From positions 496,001-560,000 of the forward strand of contig NZ_JBAJHU010000001.1 in assembly GCF_036867415.1 (NCBI RefSeq): 64,000 bases of DNA, read 5' to 3'. The translations under genes and the position numbers were made by a program. The DNA comes from Rossellomorea sp036867415. Lineage in GTDB: Bacteria; Bacillota; Bacilli; Bacillales; Bacillaceae_B. Below are positions 26,102 to 34,594 of the stretch, one piece after another; position 1 is the first letter of the stretch; each line of letters begins with the position of its first letter. The notes under the pieces were generated by a model. The model did no database searches. It had not been told where the DNA came from and worked only from the letters and a program-made list of their open reading frames with translations.

Positions 26102-27409
26102 ATGCTGACTGAGCTTGTGACAGAGTTGAAGAATGCTGTACCCGAAGAACGGATCAAAGTGGGGAAGGTTGACCGCTTCGGCAATGGTGGCGATTTCATT
26201 GTGTATCCGGAAACAGAAGAGGAAATTGCATCGCTATTAACCTATGCGAATAATAATGGAAAAAAAGTGATCGTGGAAGGCGGCGGGACGAAGAAGGGAT
26301 TCGGCGGTGTCGTTGAATCAGCGGACCTCATCGTGTCGATGGCCGGATATAAAGGTGTGGTCGAACATGCAACGGGTGATTTGACGATGACCGTGAGAGC
26401 GGGAACGACCTTCAAGGAGCTTCAAACGTATCTTGCGCAGCATGGACAGAAGATCGCACTTGACCCGGCCTGGCCGGACGAGGCGACCATAGGTGGAATT
26501 ATTGCTGCGAATGAAAGCGGTCCCAAGAGGCTCGGTTACGGGTCTGCCCGCGACAATGTCATCGGCCTCCGCATCGTTTACCCGGATGGAACGATCATTC
26601 GTTCAGGCGGGAAGGTTGTGAAGAATGTCGCCGGTTACGATATGAACAAGCTGTTCATCGGTTCGATGGGGACACTCGGCGTGCTGACGGAAGTGACACT
26701 CAAGCTTCGTCCGATTCCAAAATGCGAGAGCCTTGTCTTCGTATCTTTTCCAAAGGATGAGGAAGCAGAAATCCGCTCCTTTGTGACCGAGATTCTCGAT
26801 TCAACACTGGAGCCGACATCACTTGAACTGCTGAACCCGGAGCTGTCTGAAAAATGGACCGGTGGAAACCAGTATACAGTCGCGATGAGCTTTGAGGATG
26901 TGGAAAGCTCGGTACGCTATCAGGAAGAAAGGATGCAAAGGATGAAGCCGGAGCGGAGTCAGCTTTCGATTTATGAAGGGGATAAAGCTCAGCAATTCTG
27001 GGATGACTTTTCCCAACTTGGGTCAGACTTGCATGAGAGTACTGAAGTGAGAGCCATTTTGAAAATCGGTGTCGTCAATCTTGATGTACTTCATGTATTG
27101 AAAGAATGTGAAAATCTTGGAGACAGTCACCGGGTCGGGATAGAAGCGAATGGCGGACTTGGCCACGGACTTTGTTCCGTTCATATGACTGGAGCCAGCG
27201 AAGACGTTCTTTCAGCCATTCATGAATTGAGGGCAGCAGTCATCGAACGAGGAGGCTATGTCATTGTCAAAAGCCTGCCGTTCTCAGAGCGCCAGCAAAT
27301 CAAGGTGTGGGGGGAAGCCCCGTCCTATTTCTACTTACTCCAGGGAATCAAAACAAAAGTGGACCCAAATTCAGTATTGAACCATAAACGATTTGTAGGA
27401 GGGATCTAG
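26102..27409 (+). CDS. Glycolate oxidase FAD-binding subunit (GlcE-like)
   Basis: A 435-residue FAD-linked oxidase. The PCMH-type FAD fold covers about residues 35-210 (VIVEGGGTKKGFGG, TVRAGTTFKELQTYL, ATIGGIIAANESGPKRLGYG, VKNVAGYDMNKLFIGSMGTLG). The C-terminal part ends in KVDPNSVLNHKRFVGGI. With GlcF and GlcD it would oxidise glycolate (or D-lactate) to glyoxylate at the membrane, passing electrons to quinone. ATG 26102 has AAGGGGTG upstream. It abuts the iron-sulfur gene with no gap. Confidence 0.85.
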   Translation: MLTELVTELKNAVPEERIKVGKVDRFGNGGDFIVYPETEEEIASLLTYANNNGKKVIVEGGGTKKGFGGVVESADLIVSMAGYKGVVEHATGDLTMTVRAGTTFKELQTYLAQHGQKIALDPAWPDEATIGGIIAANESGPKRLGYGSARDNVIGLRIVYPDGTIIRSGGKVVKNVAGYDMNKLFIGSMGTLGVLTEVTLKLRPIPKCESLVFVSFPKDEEAEIRSFVTEILDSTLEPTSLELLNPELSEKWTGGNQYTVAMSFEDVESSVRYQEERMQRMKPERSQLSIYEGDKAQQFWDDFSQLGSDLHESTEVRAILKIGVVNLDVLHVLKECENLGDSHRVGIEANGGLGHGLCSVHMTGASEDVLSAIHELRAAVIERGGYVIVKSLPFSERQQIKVWGEAPSYFYLLQGIKTKVDPNSVLNHKRFVGGI

Positions 27410-28762
27410 GTGAGTGTAAAAGAACTGACGAAAACGCCTCCCTGTTCTGACACGAGCTTAAGCAACTATCTTTGGAGTGACAAACCGGATGAGAATAAGT
27501 GGGCTGACTGCGTCCACTGCGGGATGTGCCTCGAATCATGCCCAACGTATGAACTGACGGGTCAGGAACAGCATTCGCCGCGCGGACGCGTGCATCTGAT
27601 CAAGTCGGTGGCGGAAGGAAAGCTTGAAGTGAATGAGCAATTTATGGACCCCGTATACGCGTGCCTCGATTGCCGTGCCTGTACGACCGCATGCCCGGCC
27701 GATGTCGATGTGGGGGGATTGATAGAGGAAGCACGTGGTCAAATCCGCCAGGCCATGCCTCTCAAAGGCTGGAAAGGGGTGGTCAGCAAGACATTTCTTG
27801 AGGGGTTATTCCCGCATCCGAACAGGTTGAATGCGCTGGGAGGAATGCTGAAATTTTACCAGAAGAGCGGTGCACAAACGCTTGTCAGGAAGACCGGCCT
27901 CATTAACGTGATGCCGAAGCATCTCGTCGAAATGGAAGCGATCATGCCCGAGATCAAACGATCGGTCCGGCAAAAATACAAGAATGAAGACGTCATCAAA
28001 GCGAATGGGGAAACGAAGCACGAAGTTTCTATGCTGACGGGCTGCGTGATGGATGTGATGTTTGGGGAAATCAATGACGCGACAATCAACGTCCTGACGA
28101 GAAATGGAAATGATGTCGTCATCCCGAAAAATCAGACGTGCTGCGGCGCTTTGCATGTTCACTCCGGCGACCGGGAGATGGGCAGGAAGCTTGCCAAGCA
28201 GAATATCGAAGCGTTCAAGGATAGTGACAAGGTGATTGTGAATGCCGCGGGCTGCGGCTGCATGATGAAGGATTATCCTGAACTGTTTCATGAAGATCCC
28301 TTATGGAGGGCGAAGGCGGAGGAATTTTCCGGAAAAGTCGTCGACATCGCCAAATATCTTCACGATACCGGCTATGAAAAGCCAAAGGCAGAGATGAACA
28401 CGCGAATTACGTATCATGATGCCTGCCATTTGGCGCATGGGCAGGGTGTACGCCAGGAGCCGCGCGACCTTCTCCTCAATATTCCTGGAGTCGAGATGGT
28501 CCATATGGCGAACTCGGACCGCTGCTGCGGGAGCGCAGGCATCTACAATATCACCAATCCAGAAATGGCAGGCGCAGTGCTGGAGAGCAAGATGGAGAAC
28601 GTTCCTGAGGATGTCGAGATGATTACGATGGGGAATCCGGGCTGCATGCTGCAAATGGCGATGGGAGTCCAGAAGTACGGCAAGAACCAACAGGTCGTCC
28701 ATACCGTCCAGCTCCTTGACTGGGCTTATCAAAAAGAGGATGGGGAAAGGGAGAGGAAATGA
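27410..28762 (+). CDS. glcF: Glycolate oxidase iron-sulfur subunit GlcF
   Basis: A 450-residue iron-sulfur protein. Two 4Fe-4S motifs lie near the N-terminus (VHCGMCLESCPTY and CLDCRACTTACP), followed by two CCG domains of the heterodisulfide-reductase type (TCCGALHVHSG; later DRCCGSAGIYN). It moves electrons from the flavin subunits. The start is GTG 27410 directly after the upstream TAG, with AGGAGGG 7-8 bases before it. Confidence 0.9.
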   Translation: MSVKELTKTPPCSDTSLSNYLWSDKPDENKWADCVHCGMCLESCPTYELTGQEQHSPRGRVHLIKSVAEGKLEVNEQFMDPVYACLDCRACTTACPADVDVGGLIEEARGQIRQAMPLKGWKGVVSKTFLEGLFPHPNRLNALGGMLKFYQKSGAQTLVRKTGLINVMPKHLVEMEAIMPEIKRSVRQKYKNEDVIKANGETKHEVSMLTGCVMDVMFGEINDATINVLTRNGNDVVIPKNQTCCGALHVHSGDREMGRKLAKQNIEAFKDSDKVIVNAAGCGCMMKDYPELFHEDPLWRAKAEEFSGKVVDIAKYLHDTGYEKPKAEMNTRITYHDACHLAHGQGVRQEPRDLLLNIPGVEMVHMANSDRCCGSAGIYNITNPEMAGAVLESKMENVPEDVEMITMGNPGCMLQMAMGVQKYGKNQQVVHTVQLLDWAYQKEDGERERK

Positions 28763-30228
28763 TGGCACTGAAAAAGCTGAAGACGAAGGATCCGCATATT
28801 AAAGGTCTTGCGGGACTTGTCAGCGGACCGAACAGCATCCTGTATCACAAGGAGGATCTGATTGCCTATGACTGCGATGGCTTCACTCTTCATAAGCATC
28901 TTCCAAAAGCGGTCGTGTTCCCGAAGGACACGGCGGAAGTGGCTGCGCTCGTGAAATACTGTTCCGATAATGGACTACCATTCCTGGCAAGGGGTGCCGG
29001 AACCGGTCTGTCCGGGGGTGCAATCCCGATCAACGGGGAAGTCATCATCAGCCTCGTCAGGATGAAACGGCTGCTGAGTGTCGATCTCGAAAACCGCCGT
29101 GCAGTCGTCGAACCGGGATTCGTGAATCTAAAGCTGACAAACTCGATTTCAGATAAGGGCTATTATTACGCCCCGGATCCTTCCAGCCAGTACTGCTGTA
29201 CGATCGGCGGAAATGTGGCGGAGAATGCCGGCGGCGCACATTGTTTGAAATACGGCGTCACCACCAATCACATTCTCGGACTGGAGGTCGTACTGCCGAA
29301 CGGGGATATCATCGAAATCGGTCATAACGGGATTCCGGATGCCCCGGGCTATGATTTGCTCGGCCTAATGACCGGATCGGAAGGGACGATCGGAATCGTC
29401 ACGAAGATCACCGTGCGCATCCTGAAAAATCCCGAAGCGAAACAGACGGTCCTTGCTTATTTTGATCGAGTGGAAGATGGCAGTCAGGCCGTTTCCGATA
29501 TCATCTCCAAAGGAATCGTGCCCGCAGCGCTTGAAATGATGGACAAAATTGCAATCGAAGGGGTCGAGGCAGCCGCCTTCCCGGTGGGCCATCCAAAGGA
29601 TATTGAAGCCCTGCTGCTGATTGAAGTGGACGGGATATCGGCAGGCATTGAGGAGCAGATCCAGCAAATTCTGGACGTGTGCAGGGCGAGGAACGTCCGG
29701 GAAGTGAAGGTTGCTCGGGATGAGCTTGAAAGAGGCAGATGGTGGGCAAACCGGAAGACAGGTTTCGGTGCGATGGGAGCGATCTCCCCTGACTATCTCG
29801 TCCAAGACGGCGTCATTCCGCGGAGCCGGCTTCCGGAAGTGTTAAAGAGGATCAACGACATCAGTGCAGAATACAAGTTGCGGATCGCCAATATCTTTCA
29901 CGCAGGGGATGGGAACCTGCATCCGCTTGTGCTATTCGACGCAAGGATTCCAGGCGAAACGGATAAGGCATTGAAAGCCGGAAGCGAATGCTTGAAGGCA
30001 TGCGCAGACGCAGGCGGATCCATCACGGGTGAACACGGCGTCGGCATCGAGAAGAAGGAAGAGATGCGATTCGTTTTCAACGACGATGAAATCATCGCCC
30101 AAAGCAACATCCGTGAAGTCTTTAACCCTCACAATCTACTGAACGCCGGCAAACTGTTCCCGAGTCCCGGCCGGTGCGTGGAGATCAAGAAGGAGTTGAA
30201 GGCGCAGCAGGAAGTGGTTGGGTCTTAG
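28762..30228 (+). CDS. glcD: Glycolate oxidase FAD subunit GlcD
   Basis: A 488-residue catalytic FAD-linked oxidase. The FAD fold includes FLARGAGTGLSGGAIP, VEPGFVNLKLT, DPSSQYCCTIGGNVAENAGGAHCLKYG and LMTGSEGTIGIVT; the C-terminal cap has IFHAGDGNLHP and GSITGEHGVGIEK, standard GlcD/lactate-dehydrogenase motifs. The second of two adjacent ATGs (28762) is used; it overlaps the GlcF stop by one base (TGATG). Order E-F-D differs from the Escherichia coli D-E-F order. Confidence 0.92.
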   Translation: MALKKLKTKDPHIKGLAGLVSGPNSILYHKEDLIAYDCDGFTLHKHLPKAVVFPKDTAEVAALVKYCSDNGLPFLARGAGTGLSGGAIPINGEVIISLVRMKRLLSVDLENRRAVVEPGFVNLKLTNSISDKGYYYAPDPSSQYCCTIGGNVAENAGGAHCLKYGVTTNHILGLEVVLPNGDIIEIGHNGIPDAPGYDLLGLMTGSEGTIGIVTKITVRILKNPEAKQTVLAYFDRVEDGSQAVSDIISKGIVPAALEMMDKIAIEGVEAAAFPVGHPKDIEALLLIEVDGISAGIEEQIQQILDVCRARNVREVKVARDELERGRWWANRKTGFGAMGAISPDYLVQDGVIPRSRLPEVLKRINDISAEYKLRIANIFHAGDGNLHPLVLFDARIPGETDKALKAGSECLKACADAGGSITGEHGVGIEKKEEMRFVFNDDEIIAQSNIREVFNPHNLLNAGKLFPSPGRCVEIKKELKAQQEVVGS

Positions 30229-30370
30229 ATTGATAGAATCAGCGGCCAATTTTTACAGATTGGATTGGCGGGCCATAAGTAAAAGGAATGTCCATTTTTT
30301 CGTCGGAACCAGCTGATCATCTTGCATCTGATGAAAAGGCGGAATTATTTGAAAATTGATTGAATGGCTT

Positions 30371-30399
30371 TTGTGAACGTGGTATTATTATTTTATTAA
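30371..30399 (+). promoter_or_regulatory. Predicted promoter of malate synthase gene
   Basis: TTGTGA and TATTAA are separated by 17 bases. The IclR-type operator begins 4 bases after the -10 box, where a bound repressor would block initiation. Nothing else was recognised in 30229-30370. Confidence 0.6.
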
Positions 30400-30403
30400 A
30401 TGT

Positions 30404-30430
30404 GAAACGGTGTTTCTTAATAACAAACAA
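30404..30430 (+). promoter_or_regulatory. IclR-type operator 2 (malate synthase)
   Basis: GAAACGGTGTTTC is identical to the core before the glycolate oxidase operon and is followed by TTAATAACAAAC. Confidence 0.7.
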
Positions 30431-30474
30431 AAGTTTATTAAGAAGCCGACATAAACAATAGGAGGAATCGAATA

Positions 30475-32655
30475 ATGAGTAACTATGTCCACGCAGGATC
30501 CTTACAGGTAGATCAGCTGCTATATGAATTTATTAACTCTGAAGTCCTTCCAGGTACAGGACTCGAAAGTGAAACATTCTGGTCTGAATTCGGAGTGCTC
30601 GTCAAGGATCTTACACCTAAAAACAAAGCACTGTTATACCGCCGTGATGAAATCCAGGATAAACTCAACGGTTGGCATAAAGAGAACAAAGAATTCGATT
30701 TCACCAGCTATAAAGCGTTTCTTGAAGAGATCGGGTACCTCGAGGCGGAAGTAGAGGATTTCAAGGTGGCAACTGAAAATGTCGACGGGGAAGTGGCGCT
30801 CCAGGCGGGCCCGCAGCTGGTCGTACCCGTGAACAATGCACGGTATGCGATCAATGCAGCAAACGCACGGTGGGGGAGTTTGTACGATGCCCTTTACGGG
30901 ACTGACGCAATTGGTGAAGATGACGGCGCCACCCGTCAAGGCGCATACAATCCTGTCCGCGGCGAAAAGGTCATCGACTTTGGCAGGAACTTCCTGGATC
31001 AAGCTGTGCCATTGAAAGGCGCTTCCCATAAACAGGCGTTGAAGTATGAGGTCGTTGACGGCACTTTAGCCGTAACGTTATCGAATGGAAGGACAGCCGG
31101 ATTAGAAGATGAATCAAAGTTTGCGGGTTTTCAAGGAGATGCGGACAGTCCTTCAGCGGTCCTGTTGAAGAACAACCGACTCCACATTGAAATCCAATTT
31201 GACGATAAGCATCCGATCGGGTCGTCGGATGATGCCAATGTGAAGGATATTGTACTCGAGTCAGCGGTCACGACGATCATGGACTGTGAAGATTCGGTAG
31301 CCGCCGTCGACGCTGAAGATAAAGTACTTGTGTACCGCAACTGGCTGGGGCTCATGAAAGGGGATCTTGCGGCTGTTTTTGAAAAAGCGGGCAAGACGAT
31401 GACGCGGACGCTGAATTCCGACCGGACGTATACGGCTCCAGACGGAAAGGATCTCACGCTGTCAGGCCGCTCGCTTATGTTCGTTCGCAATGTCGGTCAT
31501 CTCATGACGAACAGCGCGGTCCTGGATGAGGACGGCGGCGAGGTGCATGAAGGGATCCTTGACACCGTGATGACGAGCTTAATCGCGAAGCACACCCTGC
31601 GCGGGACGGGAAGCTATCAAAATACATCAAAAGGGTCCGTTTACATTGTGAAACCAAAGATGCACGGCTCAGAAGAGGTGGCTTATGCCAATGAACTGTT
31701 CGACCGTGTGGAGGATCTGCTTGACTTAGATCGTAACACGCTGAAGATCGGGGTCATGGATGAAGAACGCCGGACCACGCTGAACCTGAAGAACTGCATC
31801 AGCAAGGTAAAGGAACGGATTGTATTCATCAATACCGGGTTCCTCGACCGCACAGGGGATGAAATGCACACTTCAATGGAAGCTGGACCAATGATCCGGA
31901 AAAATGATATGAAGGCAACGAAATGGCTGCAGGGCTATGAAAAATCGAATGTCCAGGCCGGACTTGCCGCCGGTTTCCAGGGGCGTGCCCAAATCGGTAA
32001 AGGGATGTGGGCGATGCCTGATATGATGGCCGAAATGATGGTGCAGAAAATCGGCCACCTAAAAGCTGGCGCAAACACTGCCTGGGTGCCGTCCCCGACT
32101 GCGGCGACGCTCCACGCGCTCCATTATCATGAAGTGTTCGTACCTGATGTCCAGGATGGGCTGGTGCAATCAGATGGAGGTCTTCGTGATGACATCCTGA
32201 CGATACCGGTGGCGGACTCTCCAGATTGGTCCGCTGAAGAAATCCAACAGGAGCTCGACAATAACGCTCAGGGGATCCTTGGTTATGTCGTCCGTTGGGT
32301 TGAACATGGCGTAGGCTGCTCGAAGGTTCCCGACATCAACAACGTCGGCCTGATGGAAGACCGCGCCACACTGCGCATCTCCAGTCAGCATATGGCCAAC
32401 TGGCTGCATCACGGCATCTGCACGGAGGAGCAAGTGATGGAAACATTGAAACGGATGGCGGGAGTCGTGGACGAACAAAACGCCGGCGATCCGGATTATC
32501 GCCCAATGGCCGCCGGCTTCGATCAATCTGTAGCCTTCCAAGCCACCTGCGACCTGGTCTTCAAAGGATACGACCAGCCGAACGGCTATACAGAACCGAT
32601 CCTGCACCGCAGACGGATCGAAGCGAAAGAGAAGTATGAGGTGAAACAGTCATAG
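30475..32655 (+). CDS. glcB: Malate synthase G
   Basis: A 726-residue monomeric malate synthase of the G type (E. coli GlcB is 723 residues). It condenses glyoxylate with acetyl-CoA to malate. Recognisable segments include NAANARWGSLYDALYGTD, ESAVTTIMDCEDSVAAVDAEDK, RSLMFVRNVGHLMT, KPKMHGSEEVAYAN and INTGFLDRTGDEMHT. ATAGGAGGAA lies before the ATG. It gives the glyoxylate formed by the upstream oxidase a route into central metabolism. Confidence 0.95.
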   Translation: MSNYVHAGSLQVDQLLYEFINSEVLPGTGLESETFWSEFGVLVKDLTPKNKALLYRRDEIQDKLNGWHKENKEFDFTSYKAFLEEIGYLEAEVEDFKVATENVDGEVALQAGPQLVVPVNNARYAINAANARWGSLYDALYGTDAIGEDDGATRQGAYNPVRGEKVIDFGRNFLDQAVPLKGASHKQALKYEVVDGTLAVTLSNGRTAGLEDESKFAGFQGDADSPSAVLLKNNRLHIEIQFDDKHPIGSSDDANVKDIVLESAVTTIMDCEDSVAAVDAEDKVLVYRNWLGLMKGDLAAVFEKAGKTMTRTLNSDRTYTAPDGKDLTLSGRSLMFVRNVGHLMTNSAVLDEDGGEVHEGILDTVMTSLIAKHTLRGTGSYQNTSKGSVYIVKPKMHGSEEVAYANELFDRVEDLLDLDRNTLKIGVMDEERRTTLNLKNCISKVKERIVFINTGFLDRTGDEMHTSMEAGPMIRKNDMKATKWLQGYEKSNVQAGLAAGFQGRAQIGKGMWAMPDMMAEMMVQKIGHLKAGANTAWVPSPTAATLHALHYHEVFVPDVQDGLVQSDGGLRDDILTIPVADSPDWSAEEIQQELDNNAQGILGYVVRWVEHGVGCSKVPDINNVGLMEDRATLRISSQHMANWLHHGICTEEQVMETLKRMAGVVDEQNAGDPDYRPMAAGFDQSVAFQATCDLVFKGYDQPNGYTEPILHRRRIEAKEKYEVKQS

Positions 32656-32666
32656 AACAGTGTGAT

Positions 32667-32698
32667 GGGGCATTCTGTTTTCTGGAATGCCCTGTTTT
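32667..32698 (+). terminator. Terminator after malate synthase
   Basis: GGGGCATTC and GGAATGCCC pair across an 8-base loop, followed by a TGTTTTG tail. The tail is weak, so some readthrough to the next gene is possible. Confidence 0.65.
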
Positions 32699-32743
32699 GT
32701 AAACATACTTAGTCAAAAAACCACCGAAAGGAGATCGACACAA

Positions 32744-33523
32744 ATGAAATTCATTCAATTCCAGTCAGGGAATGAAGTAAACGCAGGAGTACTCGAAGGA
32801 AGCAGCATCAAACAAATCACGGGGGACATGTTTTCGGATTGGGAATATACAGGGCATGTTTACGAAATGGAACAGGTAAAGCTCCTCGCCCCGCTCGAGC
32901 CCAATCAGATCATCGGAATAGGCGCGAATTTTGCAGCGAAACCGGAAGATCTGCCAGATTCATTGCCGGATATTCCCGTATTTTTCTTCAAGCCGGTTTC
33001 ATCGGTTGTCGGTCCGGAAGAAACAATCGTAATCCCGGAGAATATCGATTCTGTAAAATTCGAATCGGAATTGGCAGTCGTTATCGGGAAGGAAGCGAGG
33101 AATGTGCCTGAAGAGGAGATCCTTGATTACGTGTTCGGCTACACGGTCGGGAACGATGTCACCGCCCCGCAATTCTTCCATGAAGCCGGCCACTGGACGA
33201 TCGGGAAGTCATTCGATACCTTCACGCCACTTGGACCGGTGCTCGAAACCGAGCTGGATCCATTCCGTGTGAATGTGGAAGCAAGGCTGAATGAAGAGGA
33301 AAAGCAGAACAGTCCGACCTCCTTGATGATCGTACCGATCCGGGAGATGATTTCCTATCTGACGAAGGTGATGACCTTGAAGCCGGGGGATGTCATTTTA
33401 ACAGGAAGTCCTGTCGGTGCTGAAATGGTCGGGGCAGGGGACGTGATTGAATGTGAAATAAAGGAAATAGGGACGCTCAAAAATACATTTGCGGTTGCCG
33501 GGAAAAGCGTCGGGGTCTCGTAA
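32744..33523 (+). CDS. Fumarylacetoacetate hydrolase family protein
   Basis: A 259-residue FAH-fold hydrolase. The metal-binding acidic residues lie in KFESELAVVIGK and YTVGNDVTAPQ; GKSFDTFTPLGP and GDVILTGSPVGAE are further signatures. Members act as acylpyruvases, oxaloacetate decarboxylases or dienoate hydratases. Next to malate synthase, an action on oxaloacetate-like keto acids is possible but only inferred. AAGGAG lies about 9 bases before ATG 32744. Confidence 0.88.
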   Translation: MKFIQFQSGNEVNAGVLEGSSIKQITGDMFSDWEYTGHVYEMEQVKLLAPLEPNQIIGIGANFAAKPEDLPDSLPDIPVFFFKPVSSVVGPEETIVIPENIDSVKFESELAVVIGKEARNVPEEEILDYVFGYTVGNDVTAPQFFHEAGHWTIGKSFDTFTPLGPVLETELDPFRVNVEARLNEEEKQNSPTSLMIVPIREMISYLTKVMTLKPGDVILTGSPVGAEMVGAGDVIECEIKEIGTLKNTFAVAGKSVGVS

Positions 33524-33583
33524 GCGCTGAGGTCGATTGTGATATAATGGAAAGCAAGACGTTTGTCAGCAGAGGTGAAGGTT

Positions 33584-34366
33584 GTGGAAAGAGAAAACAT
33601 GGTCAAATCGGTCAGCCGGGCACTGGATATCATCCAGCTCATCAGCTTGAAAAAAGGCGGCTTGGGCGTGACGGAAATCGCGAATCAGATCGACATCAAT
33701 AAAAGCTCCGTTTACCGGATTTTATCAACACTTGTCCAGTATGGATTCATTGAACAGGATAAAATCACCGGGCGCTATAAGCTAGGATATAAGTTTCTCG
33801 AAATCAGCTCGAAGCTATTGGAATCGATCGATCTGCGCGAGGAAGCGAAGCCTTTCTTGCTGGAGTTGGAAGAGGAAACGAATGAAGTCATCCATCTCGT
33901 TGTGTTTGATCAGGGCGAAGTGGTGTATATTGAGAAGCTCGAAGGCAATGAAGTGCTCAGGATGCATTCGAAGGTCGGGAAGAGAGCGCCAATGCACTGT
34001 ACTTCTGTCGGGAAAGCGATCCTCGCCCATCTGCCTGCGAATGATGTCATCGAAATACTGGATCGTAAAGGGATGCCGATGCATACCGATCAGACGATTA
34101 CGGATAAAGATCGATTTTTGAAAGAATTGATTGCGGTGAAGCAGAAGGGCTATGCGCTTGATCTTGAGGAGAACGAGTACGGGATCACCTGTATCGCAGC
34201 CCCCATTTTTGATCATCTGGAGAAGGTCGTGGCCGCCGTCAGCATCTCGGGTCCGACGATGCGGATGTCTGGTCAGCGGATGGATGAATTGAAAGTTCGG
34301 ATCCCCGAAATTGCTAAGCGGATCTCAGCGCGTCTAGGGCATGTTCATGCCAATCAAATCATGTGA
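33584..34366 (+). CDS. IclR-family transcriptional regulator of glycolate genes
   Basis: A 260-residue regulator with an IclR winged helix at the N-terminus (SVSRALDIIQLI, GVTEIANQIDINKSSVYRILSTL) and an effector domain (about 90-255) with the KRAPMHCTSVGKAILAHLP and EENEYGITCIAAPIFD signatures. The GTG at 33584 has AGAGGTG 6 bases upstream. It sits in the middle of the glycolate block and is the evident candidate for binding the GAAAC-n3-GTTTC palindromes. The effector is probably glyoxylate or glycolate (inference). Confidence 0.9.
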   Translation: MERENMVKSVSRALDIIQLISLKKGGLGVTEIANQIDINKSSVYRILSTLVQYGFIEQDKITGRYKLGYKFLEISSKLLESIDLREEAKPFLLELEEETNEVIHLVVFDQGEVVYIEKLEGNEVLRMHSKVGKRAPMHCTSVGKAILAHLPANDVIEILDRKGMPMHTDQTITDKDRFLKELIAVKQKGYALDLEENEYGITCIAAPIFDHLEKVVAAVSISGPTMRMSGQRMDELKVRIPEIAKRISARLGHVHANQIM

Positions 34367-34416
34367 AAAAGAAGCTCTATTTTTTCCTTTTTAGGAAAAG
34401 TAGAGCTTCTTTATTT
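34367..34416 (+). terminator. Terminator after iclR gene
   Basis: AAAGAAGCTCTA pairs with TAGAGCTTCTTT; the stem continues as TTTTCC/GGAAAA. The loop is TTTTTA. Confidence 0.9.
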
Positions 34417-34443
34417 AAATATTATAAATTTTCTAAAAAGTTG

Positions 34444-34471
34444 TTGAAACAGGACAGAATGTATGTATAAT
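34444..34471 (+). promoter_or_regulatory. Predicted promoter of permease gene
   Basis: TTGAAA and TATAAT are separated by 16 bases. It leaves a leader of about 120 bases carrying operator 3 near its end. Confidence 0.65.
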
Positions 34472-34551
34472 TTTAGATAGGATTTCGTAATGTACTATAA
34501 CACCAGGTTTAAAGGGTTGTATGACAGCGTTGCTTAGTATGCGGTTTTTGA

Positions 34552-34576
34552 GAAACAGTGTTTGTTATTACAAAAC
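34552..34576 (+). promoter_or_regulatory. IclR-type operator 3 (permease)
   Basis: GAAACAGTGTTTG followed by TTATTACAAAAC, differing from operator 1 at few positions; one palindrome arm ends in G in place of C. It lies 19 bases before the ATG. Confidence 0.65.
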
Positions 34577-34594
34577 TGAAAGGGGAAACGTTTC

